Origin: an uncultured Gammaproteobacteria bacterium
GTDB lineage: Bacteria > Pseudomonadota > Gammaproteobacteria > JAADHQ01
DNA: 58,578 nucleotides
Direction of reading: 5' to 3'
Assembly (NCBI GenBank): GCA_947258755.1
Contig: CAMYJO010000027.1
Location: 1 to 58,578 of the forward strand
Shown here: positions 50,586 to 58,578 of the stretch, one piece after another
Layout of the letters: each line of letters opens with the position of its first letter
Numbering within the stretch: position 1 is the first letter of the stretch
Translations under genes and position numbers: made by a program
Notes under the pieces: model-generated
What the model was told of the DNA's origin: nothing
Seen by the model: the letters and a program-made list of their open reading frames with translations, nothing else
The model's database searches: none

Positions 50586-53500
50586 ATGGGTGGCAGAGCA
50601 AAGATATTTCCGTTGAACGATTCCATTTCAGATAAAGAGCGACTACAGGCATTGCAGAATGAGATCGATCAGTGCCTGCTGATTGACAGGCCTGCACTCA
50701 GCAGACAGCAAGCCAATATCAGCAAACGTTTAGCAGCCGGTCAGGCAGTAGATCGTGCCGTCGATAAGCTCGCCAAGGCGGTACAGGCCTCGATGCATAT
50801 CAAGAGCAAGCGCGAAGCCCTGAGTTGCAAGCCAGAATATCCTGATGCCTTGCCGATCTCACAGAAGCGCGATGACATAGCCGATGCCATTGCCAATGAG
50901 CAGGTGCTGATCCTTGCTGGTGAAACCGGTTCGGGCAAAACCACTCAGATTCCCAAGATTTGTCTAGAATTGGGGCGTGGGGTGCTCGGTCGCATTGGGC
51001 ATACCCAGCCCAGGCGTATTGCCGCGCGCAGTGTTGCGCAAAGGATCGCTGAGGAGTTGGGCAGCGAGTTGGGTACCATGGTCGGCTATCAGGTGCGTTT
51101 CCATGATCAGGTTCGCCCAGAGTCGCGCATTAAACTGATGACCGATGGTATTTTGCTGGCGGAGATACAGTCAGACCGTGACCTGTTGCAATACGATACC
51201 CTGATCATCGATGAGGCGCATGAGCGCAGCCTGAATATCGATTTTATTCTCGGCTACCTGCAACCGTTGTTAAAACGTCGTCCCGAGTTGAAGCTTATTA
51301 TTACCTCGGCAACGATTGCGACCGACAAGTTTGCACGCCATTTTCATAATGCGCCGATCATCGAAGTCAGCGGCAGGACTTACCCAGTTGAGGTACGTTA
51401 CCGGCCGTTGCATAGTGAGGACCCGGATGAGCAGGACCTGAAGCTGCAGGAGGGAGTATTGGAGGCGGTCGATGAACTGGCGCGAATTGACCGTGGCGAT
51501 GTGCTGATATTCCTGTCTGGTGAGCGTGAAATACGCGACATGGCCGAGGCCCTGCGCAAGCATCATCCTGCTGATACCGATATCCTGCCATTGTATTCAC
51601 GACTGTCGGTGGCGGAACAAAACAGAGTCTTTCAGTCGCACAAACGACGCCGTATTGTCCTGGCAACCAATGTCGCCGAGACATCATTGACCGTACCAGG
51701 GATACGCTATGTCATCGATCCGGGGCTGGCACGCATTAGTCGTTACAGTTACCGCAGTAAGGTGCAGCGCCTGCCGATTGAAAAGATCTCGCAGGCATCG
51801 GCGAATCAGCGCAAGGGTCGTTGCGGACGTGTCAGTGCTGGAGTTTGTATTCGCCTTTATGATGAAGACGATTTTCAGCAACGTGACGAATTTACCGAAC
51901 CCGAAATCCAGCGCACCAACCTGGCCTCGGTTATCCTGAATATGAAAATGCTCGGGCTCGGTGATGTCGAAGCATTTCCGTTCCTGGATCCACCCGACCG
52001 AAGTTTTATCAATGACGGTTATCGTCTGTTGTTTGAGCTCGGTGCGGTTGATGATATGCGCAGGCTGACACGCCTCGGTAAGGAAATGGCACGTCTGTCG
52101 ATCGACCCGCGCCTGGCGCGTATGATCTTGCAGGCGCGCGAGGAGGGCTGCCTGAAGGAAATCCTGATTATTGTCTGTGCGTTGGAGATCCAGGATCCGC
52201 GCGAACGTCCATTGGATGCGCAGCAGAAGGCCGATGAGTCGCACAAGGAATTTGCCGATGACAGTTCGGATTTCAGGTCGCTGTTGAAGTTATGGGCATT
52301 TTATACCGAGCAAAAGAAACATTTGTCCAATAACAAATTACGCAAGCTCTGTCATCAACGTTTCCTGGCCGCGCGCCGTATGCAGGAATGGCGCGAGCTG
52401 CATCTGCAGATCAGTCATCAGGTGAAAGAGATGGGTATGCGGCCGAACACAACAGAGGCTGCTGATGAGGCCATTTCACGTGCGTTGTTATCGGGACTGG
52501 TCAGTCATGTCGGGTTTAATATTGAAGGGCGCGAATACCAGGGCAGTCACGGCAAACGGTTTATGATTTTTCCGGGTTCCGGTCTGGTTAAGCGCAAGCC
52601 GAAATGGTTAATGGCCGCCGAGATTGTTGAAACCAGTCGTCTATATGCGCGTCAGGTTGCCATGATTAAACCGGAGTGGGTCGAGCAAGTCGCGCGACAC
52701 CTGATCAAATATAGCTACAGTGAGCCCGGTTGGCAGGCCCGCGCCGGACAGGTGACGGCAAAAGAGCGATTGACCTTGTATGGACTGACATTAATCAGTA
52801 ACCGCAAGGTTAATTATGGCCGTATCGACCCGCGCCTGTCACGTGAGCTATTTATTCGCAGTGCCCTGGTGCAAGGAGATTTCAAAACGCGTGAGCCTTT
52901 TTTTAAACATAATATGGAATTGATGCAACAAGTACAGTTGATTGAGGATAAGACGCGTCGGCGTGACATCATGGAGGACGAGCAACGTCTGTTTGAATTT
53001 TATGATCAGCGCATCCCCGATAATGTCTATAGCCAGCCCACCTTCGAGAAATGGTGGCGTCAGCAAAAAAAGAAAGACTCCGGCTTTCTGGACATCAGCC
53101 TGGATACACTGACACAGGAGCATGCGACCACACTGACTACGGATGCCTGGCCGGATCAACTATCCATCCGCGGTCTGTCTGTGCCATTACAGTATCACTT
53201 TGCACCCGGCGAACAGGATGACGGCGTCACGGCGAGAATCGCCTTGCCGATGTTGAACCAGTTGCAAGCCGAAGATTTTGACTGGCTGGTACCCGGGATG
53301 CTAGAGGAGAAACTGGTGTGCCTGATTAAAACACTGCCGAAGTCCTTGCGGCGTAATTTTGTGCCGGCGCCAGATTTCGCACGCGCCTGTATTAATATCA
53401 TGGCGCCGGGCCAGGATGGTTTGTTGGCTCAGTTTGCTCAACAACTACAGCGCATGAGTGGTGTTAGCTTGTCACCGTCTGCGTGGCAGGTGGAACGTTT

Positions 53501-54512
53501 GCCGCCACATCTCCGCATGCATTTCCAGATTGTCGATGCCGACGGGTCTGTCATCCAGCAGGGACGTGATCTGTTGCTGTTACAGGACAGGCTGCAGGAT
53601 AAGGCCAGGGCCTCTTTTGCTACGCATGCAGAAGTGCAGGTCGCCGATGATGTGACTGAGTCTATCGAGTCCTGGGATTTTGGTGATCTTGCCGAAAGTG
53701 TGGAAATCGAGCGTATGGGTATTAAGCTGACATCCTATCCGACATTACTTGAAAGCAATGGCAAGCTGACGCTGACGGCGCTGGATCAACTGGATCAGGC
53801 CGAACAGGCCACACGCAATGGCCTGGTTTACCTGTTTCAGTCGGTCTATAGAAAGGACGTCGAGTATGCACGCAAACATATCCCCGAGATCAAGCAGGCC
53901 TGCTTGTATTATGCGCCGATCGGCCAATGCGACGCCTTAAAGGAGGATATTATTTATCTGTCCGTTTTCCATGCGCTGCAACTAGGTGAAGGTATTATCA
54001 GGAGCGAAAGTGAATTCAATCGACGTGGTGGGCAGGCGCGGAAAAATCTACTGACTATGGTCAATGAGGTGTCGGCGCTGTTATTGGATATGTTGGCGCA
54101 ATATCATCAGGCCAACAAGCGCCTGAGTAAAAATATTCAACCGACCTGGCTTAAGGTTGTAGCTGATATCCGATCTCAACTTGAACATCTTTTTTATAAA
54201 GGTTTTCTACGTCAGGTCGAGTATACAAACCTGAAAAACTATCCGCGCTATATGAAGGCCCTGCAACTGCGTCTCGACAAGCTTGCTGGCCACTTTGAAC
54301 GTGATGCGCGTTTACTGAATGAGATTAATGTTTTCTGGAGGCCTTATCTGGACTATGTGCAGGCGCTACCGCCACAGGCGCAGCACAATAGCGAGCTGGA
54401 GAAATTTCGCTGGATGTTGGAAGAATACCGAGTGTCATTATTTGCGCAGGAATTAAAAACGCCATACCCGGTCTCGGCCAAGCGTCTGCAGCAGCAGTGG
54501 AAAAAGGTCTAG
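50586..54512 (+). CDS. hrpA: ATP-dependent RNA helicase HrpA
   Basis: A 1308-residue DEAH-box RNA helicase. Walker A is GETGSGKT (112-119), the DEAH box is at 209-212, SAT is at 241-243, and QRKGRCGRVSAG lies in the second RecA domain. The C-terminal extension (NFVPAPDFA to FRWMLEEYRVSLFAQEL) is the HrpA-specific region. HrpA resolves stalled or collided ribosomes on mRNA. The length matches E. coli HrpA (1300). It is preceded closely by the PrcB-like gene (50 bp) and could use its own promoter. Confidence 0.96.
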   Translation: MGGRAKIFPLNDSISDKERLQALQNEIDQCLLIDRPALSRQQANISKRLAAGQAVDRAVDKLAKAVQASMHIKSKREALSCKPEYPDALPISQKRDDIADAIANEQVLILAGETGSGKTTQIPKICLELGRGVLGRIGHTQPRRIAARSVAQRIAEELGSELGTMVGYQVRFHDQVRPESRIKLMTDGILLAEIQSDRDLLQYDTLIIDEAHERSLNIDFILGYLQPLLKRRPELKLIITSATIATDKFARHFHNAPIIEVSGRTYPVEVRYRPLHSEDPDEQDLKLQEGVLEAVDELARIDRGDVLIFLSGEREIRDMAEALRKHHPADTDILPLYSRLSVAEQNRVFQSHKRRRIVLATNVAETSLTVPGIRYVIDPGLARISRYSYRSKVQRLPIEKISQASANQRKGRCGRVSAGVCIRLYDEDDFQQRDEFTEPEIQRTNLASVILNMKMLGLGDVEAFPFLDPPDRSFINDGYRLLFELGAVDDMRRLTRLGKEMARLSIDPRLARMILQAREEGCLKEILIIVCALEIQDPRERPLDAQQKADESHKEFADDSSDFRSLLKLWAFYTEQKKHLSNNKLRKLCHQRFLAARRMQEWRELHLQISHQVKEMGMRPNTTEAADEAISRALLSGLVSHVGFNIEGREYQGSHGKRFMIFPGSGLVKRKPKWLMAAEIVETSRLYARQVAMIKPEWVEQVARHLIKYSYSEPGWQARAGQVTAKERLTLYGLTLISNRKVNYGRIDPRLSRELFIRSALVQGDFKTREPFFKHNMELMQQVQLIEDKTRRRDIMEDEQRLFEFYDQRIPDNVYSQPTFEKWWRQQKKKDSGFLDISLDTLTQEHATTLTTDAWPDQLSIRGLSVPLQYHFAPGEQDDGVTARIALPMLNQLQAEDFDWLVPGMLEEKLVCLIKTLPKSLRRNFVPAPDFARACINIMAPGQDGLLAQFAQQLQRMSGVSLSPSAWQVERLPPHLRMHFQIVDADGSVIQQGRDLLLLQDRLQDKARASFATHAEVQVADDVTESIESWDFGDLAESVEIERMGIKLTSYPTLLESNGKLTLTALDQLDQAEQATRNGLVYLFQSVYRKDVEYARKHIPEIKQACLYYAPIGQCDALKEDIIYLSVFHALQLGEGIIRSESEFNRRGGQARKNLLTMVNEVSALLLDMLAQYHQANKRLSKNIQPTWLKVVADIRSQLEHLFYKGFLRQVEYTNLKNYPRYMKALQLRLDKLAGHFERDARLLNEINVFWRPYLDYVQALPPQAQHNSELEKFRWMLEEYRVSLFAQELKTPYPVSAKRLQQQWKKV

Positions 54513-54577
54513 AAAATACGCATGTAACTAAAATAGGAGCATTTTTGTAAGCATAGTTTGGCCTCTATCGATCCGAA

Positions 54578-54804
54578 GCGGCCACTGGCCGTCATCCTCG
54601 AATGCCTTTGTCGGGGGATCCAGAATTCCTTCAATCCTGTAGCATTTCTTCAATGCAATTGTCAGACACGGAAATAGTAGGCATTGTGGATCCTCGCCGC
54701 AGCCTGTCCTCGAATGCACTGGTTGAAGGCTTGAGGCTACATACAATGGATCCCCGACAAAGGCATTCGAGGATGACGATCAGAGGGAACGGCGGCCACT
54801 GACC
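54578..54804. repeat. Direct repeats flanking the palindromic element
   Basis: GCGGCCACTGGCC (54578-54590) directly abuts the left arm, and GCGGCCACTGACC (54792-54804) lies 14 bp beyond the right arm. They differ at one base and may record the insertion or belong to a longer element. Confidence 0.55.
54591..54777. repeat. MITE-like element with 31-bp near-perfect terminal inverted repeats
   Basis: The left arm (54591-54622, starting GTCATCCTCGAATGCC) is the inverse of the right arm (54747-54777, ending GGCATTCGAGGATGAC). The only difference is one extra G in the left GGGGG run. The total length is 187 bp, and it carries no gene. The near identity of the arms points to recent movement or strong hairpin selection. 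Confidence 0.85.
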
Positions 54805-55152
54805 TGCAGCTGAAATCCGAAGTATCAATTTCAGGCAAATTGTCTGGCAGGTCGAAAAGGGATCAGAGCTCTTTTACTTTTATTTTCGCAAAACATCTAA
54901 AAAGGGCTCTGGGTCCTTTTATTTTGACCCCTTTTATTCCGATGGGCTCGATGACGCGATCGGTGTACTTGATCGCAATCAGATCTTCGATGCAGATACC
55001 GACCATCCGCTGTCAAATGAAAGCGGATATTGATGGTGCAGTAAATCAACGTAACAGTAAATTCCAGGTTTGGATGGTATTGTATAAACGGGGCAATCCA
55101 AACTAGGCATGGTATGTATATCAGGCTATGACTGAATACCAATACGTTTATA

Positions 55153-55166
55153 CCCCCCCCCCCCCC
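55153..55166. repeat. Homopolymer of 14 C residues
   Basis: A run of 14 C in intergenic DNA, about 300 bp before the GH16 lipoprotein gene. Such tracts slip easily; it may affect expression or be prone to sequencing error. Confidence 0.9.
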
Positions 55167-55462
55167 GAGTATGATGGCTATATCCCTGCGCTACGGCCAA
55201 TGTTTATTGGCAGCAAACTAGATGTCAATAAGCGCATAATAGTATTAAATAAAAAAAACATTTAATGATTAAGGTCTTATGGCTTCTTGGTTCGCCTGAC
55301 TTGAGCGGATTGATCTATAAATGTGAAGTAATCCACAAACTCTCAACTAATAGCAAATTTCCCTCGTTCAACTGCAAAAAAGTGTGAAGCAGTCCCTCCG
55401 CTAAGTTCCATGTCACGACGATAATATGGCCATGTTTGGTTGATGAAATAAACAGGTTATTT

Positions 55463-57829
55463 ATGATGCGACACTTTCATGGTTCTTTTACAAAATGTCT
55501 GGCAACTGTACTCCTAGGGTTTTTTCTCTCTGCTTGTGGTGGAGGGGGAGATAGTGAAGGTTCACGTCCTGACTCTGTTGATATTGTGTCAACATTAAGC
55601 GGCAGTATCGGTGATGGTCCCATTTCTGGTGCAACAATAAAGGTAATAGATAAGAATGGCAAAACACTGTTAACTAAACAAAACAGTACGACCAGTTTTG
55701 ACGTAACGGTGAAGAGCCCCGGTAAATCATATCCTCTGACAATAGAAGCCTTTGGTGGTATTGATCTGGTTTCGAACATGGCACCTGACTTCACATTGGT
55801 GACGGCGGTACTAAAACCAAAGGATAAAAATAACGCTAATATCAATCCATATTCCACCATGATAGTGAAAACAGCCTTGGCAATGGGTGGCGTTAACAAG
55901 GCCAATATTGAAACGGCAACAAATTATGTAAGAAATACACTAAATTTCGGTTTGGATAGCGCGCATATAGCTGATCCGATAAGCACTCGTATAGATGCTA
56001 GCAATATTAGCATCATGGTTAAATCTAGTGAGGCCTTTGGCGAGATGATTCGACGCACACATGCAGCACTTACAAGTGCTGGTGTGTCGGTAACATTTGA
56101 TAAAATTGTGTCAGCATTAGCTGCTGACCTTAGTGATGGCGTCATAGATGGCGCCGGAGCTTCCGGTGTCAATGCTCGCATATCCGCTATGGTCAAAGTA
56201 GTTTCAGGGCAGGTTCTACTGGAGAGTCTAACTAATGATTTGAAAGTGAATGGTATCGATGCGACGGCAGCAATGGATAATGCTATTTTGGCTATTGACC
56301 CAAATATTCCCGCGTCCTCTCTGACAGATTCTGTACGTGTTGCGGACACGATGATTGCCCACGCACGTCTTGCCGTTGAGGCAGCCAAAGCTATCGCACC
56401 TGCTACGGGTCTGGATGATGTTTCAGGCCGGCTGGCTACCATTCCGGTAAATAGTGCTTCAGGCAATATCGCGGCATTTGACGCAACGCTGCTAAACGAT
56501 GCCATCATGGCTGTCGGTAGTGCAGATGCCGTACAATTAACAATGGTTAATAATACCAACAGCATCAACACTAATAATCCGCCGACCAATGTTGGGAATC
56601 GGGCGCCAACAGCTAACGCAGGTCAAGACCAGACGGTCACCAGTGGTAATCCAGTCAGTCTTTCAGGAAGCGGATTTGATGCGGATGGTGATTCATTGAC
56701 TTATAGATGGAACGTGAATGCACAACCTACTGGTAGTGTGGTTGTATTATCTGGCGCATCAAATATTAATACTCAATTTACACCTGAAGTACCTGGTCAA
56801 TATGAACTTAGTTTGGTTGTGAATGATGGATCTGTTAATAGTGCACCCGATAGTGCGATTATAACGGTGGAGCAGGAGATCTCTGACTGTGGTCCGGCTT
56901 ATGACCCGGGCAGCGAGAGAGCCGTATTTATCTGGCAGGATTGCACGACCGGTGAATGGCATACGCGTATGACGCCGGGCGGGCAGTTTACCACCCACAC
57001 TGGCCGGCTCATTGCCAATCAGCCATTTGGCACGGTATCGCCCTACGAGAACGAGGCGGATGATTTCCTCGACTGGTCCACAAATCCCAAGCAGATTGAC
57101 TTTGCCCTATTGATGAGTGGTGCGGGCGAGGATGGTTTTAGCTTTACTATCCCGGCCAACGTCGAGGTCTGTTTTGAGCCTAGCGCCCCGTCCAGTGTGC
57201 CCGTGTATGTTGGGGCCGCGCGTAAATCCGTGACCGCACCATTTAATCTGACCACCCTGGGGTCGTGCTCAGCACCACCTCCATCCTTGTTTATCAATGA
57301 CATTACTGTCTCTGAGACCGATGCCGCGGCCACCTTTACCGTGAGCCTTTCCGGAGCCAGTAGCTCGAGTGTCCGCGTCGATGTAGCCAGCCAGAACGGT
57401 TCGGCCACGGCACCGGCCGACTACTCCACCCTGCCACTGACCACTATGACCTTCAGTCCAGGCGAGATCAGTAAGACCGTATCAGTAGCAATTGTCGATG
57501 ACAATCAGGTCGAGGACACAAAGAACTTCAGTGTGAGATTGAGTAATCCGGTTAATGCTACCCTGGGCGACAATACCGGTATCGGCACAATTCTGGATTC
57601 GGATGTTGCATTCACACCGGGTTGGAAAGAGGTATGGCGTGAAGATTTCAATGGTGATGGATTATTGCCCAAGGGTGTTTGGACCTACGAGCGGGGTTTC
57701 TTACGCAACAGCGAGGCCCAATACTACGCCGATCCCTATAAGGATACTTCGGTGGCCCCGACTGTCTTCAAGAAAAACGGCGTTCTCAAGATTCAGGGAC
57801 GCAAGGAGTCCTATGGAGGAGGGGAGTAG
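55463..57829 (+). pseudogene. GH16 lipoprotein gene, 5' part up to a frameshift
   Basis: This is the first 788 codons of a long multidomain lipoprotein. A lipobox LSAC (Cys25) follows the signal peptide. An unassigned Ser/Thr/Asn-rich region (about 30-375) precedes a PKD domain (nucleotides 56598-56870), a CBM-like Trp-containing region (to 57280), a Calx-beta domain (57287-57605) and the start of a GH16 domain with GWKEVWREDFNGD and NSEAQYYADP. The frame stops at TAG 57827-57829, while the reading continues in another frame. The start ATG 55463 is preferred over TTG 55436. GH16 enzymes cut beta-glucans, agars or carrageenans. Confidence 0.85.
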
Positions 57830-58578
57830 GATCGATCTCAACGTTGAACAATGTAAATTTCTGGTTTGGGCGGATCGAGGCGCGCGTCAAGACGCCTAAC
57901 TTCGCCGGTGCCTGGCCTGCCGTTTGGACCTTGTCGGATTATGCAGTCACAGGCTGGCCGGATGGCGGAGAAATTGACATCCTCGAGCGCCAGGGTGACA
58001 ACCCTAACGGACCCTGGATGAACAACGATACACTTTTCCAGCATTTCCACACAAAAAATCGTGTCTGGAACAATAACAATGCATGGGCCAACAATGTGAA
58101 CACACCGGACGCGGACAGTCGGTTCATCACGGTTTGGGTTGAGATCGTCCAGGGGCCCACTCCGAAGCTTATCTTCGGCCACGACAACATAACGGACTGG
58201 ACGATTACGATGCCCTCGAACGATTGGCGGGATTGGCCGTTGACGCCAGAGAACAGTCACAATCTGAAACTCAACCTTGCCATTGGCGGCATCTGGCCAT
58301 CGCCCATAGACCCGAATTTCGCATCAGGCGACTATGAGATCGACTATGTCCGCTACCTGCAGTGGGCAGATGCGCCGGTCGATCGCAAGATAACGGTAGT
58401 TTCCGGTCCAGGTGGCACGGTGAGCGGAGCTGAGTCTGGAACGTACGGGGTCGGCACCGAATTGACGATGCGGGCCGTACCCCTTGCAGGCATGCGGTTC
58501 TCGCACTGGGAAGGCACGGGCACGGGTGGTAATAGTGCTGTAGCGCGGCTTGAAAATCCGCGCCGCCATGTTGTCATG
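57829..58578 (+). pseudogene. GH16 lipoprotein gene, 3' part after the frameshift (runs off the window)
   Basis: From GGA 57829 a frame without stops runs to the last base (250 codons). It continues the GH16 fold: LNNVNFWFGRIEARVKTP, PAVWTL, and the catalytic EIDILE (57970-57987) with both catalytic Glu. After the GH16 domain ends near 58360, an InlB B-repeat-like segment (VVSGPGGTVSGAESGTYGVG, HWEG) follows and is cut by the window edge. One missing G in the GGAGGAGGGG stretch at 57816-57824 would explain the shift. Confidence 0.85.

Larger units (their letters stand above)
54513..55462. other. 950-bp gap with a mobile repeat and a poly-C tract
   Basis: I see no convincing gene. It holds the GTCATCCTCGAATGC palindromic element (54591-54777) with flanking direct repeats, a run of 14 C residues at 55153-55166, and short open frames that look random. 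A stretch at about 54935-55034 reads in one frame as FYSDGLDDAIGVLDRNQIF and onward, which may be a decayed remnant of a secreted protein. Confidence 0.55.

Noticed and set aside
51684-52244. Minus-strand 186-codon frame inside hrpA
   Set aside because: It is antisense to highly conserved helicase motifs.
54840-55106. Plus-strand 88-codon frame in the gap after hrpA
   Set aside because: The translation looks random, has no ribosome-binding site and lies in repeat-rich DNA.

Overview
The window reads as a contiguous piece of a gammaproteobacterial chromosome of moderate GC content. The evidence is the gene set: RapA, HrpA, ZapE, an EfpL/YeiP-type EF-P paralogue, PpnP, YbiT-type ABC-F, Kbp (YgaU), RhlE, bacterioferritin with Bfd, and several small families typical of Gammaproteobacteria (DUF3301, DUF2288, DUF4426, DUF6164, DUF6524). 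A rhombosortase, an LpxR-like outer-membrane protein and a GH16 lipoprotein suggest a free-living, probably aquatic or marine organism. I cannot name the genus. I see no tRNA, rRNA, prophage, complete insertion sequence or CRISPR array.

Layout. 1-6.5 kb: serine hydrolase, Cys-rich protein, an iron-storage cluster (Fur boxes, bfd, two different bacterioferritin subunits), a secreted subtilase and a cold-shock gene. 6.5-11.2 kb: epimerase, RhlE, DUF2461, then a disturbed locus in which an AT-rich FkbM methyltransferase gene lies between two copies of a ~103-bp repeat and a broken second copy of the DUF2461 3' end. 11.2-19.3 kb: a minus-strand block (MnmM-like methylase overlapping a FAD oxidase, a glutaredoxin-like protein, an HI0933 flavoprotein), a cNMP-domain protein with an LpxR-like protein, a membrane-anchored coiled-coil repeat protein, DUF3301 and SprT. 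19.4-25.7 kb: SulP transporter, YbiT, DUF445, a frameshifted arfB, ppnP, a second csp and a small YjfB-like protein. 25.7-33.6 kb: a 750-bp AT-rich gap with a DnaA-box cluster, then rapA, zapE, efpL, kbp, a HIT protein and a Lys-rich protein. 33.8-41.6 kb: small exported proteins, a chromosomal TraT homologue, a DksA-like protein, an exported peroxiredoxin, a rhombosortase overlapping its GlyGly-CTERM VIT/VWA substrate, and a divergent TetR gene with palindromic operators between them. 41.8-58.6 kb: a large orphan protein, mobile repeats, a second SulP, DUF2288, a subtilase lipoprotein paired with a PrcB-like lipoprotein, hrpA, a long repeat-bearing gap, and a GH16 lipoprotein with a frameshift that runs off the right edge.

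Genes that appear to work together are: bfd with the catalytic and non-catalytic Bfr subunits under Fur; the FAD oxidase with the MnmM-like methylase (a possible split replacement for bifunctional MnmC); the rhombosortase with the VIT/VWA protein, probably under the TetR regulator; and the S8 protease with the PrcB-like lipoprotein. Several palindromic repeat families (a GGGTCAGAGAAC family, a GTCATCCTCGAATGC element and a TTGCGAGCG element) sit in the gaps, and three genes are visibly broken (DUF2461 copy, arfB, GH16).
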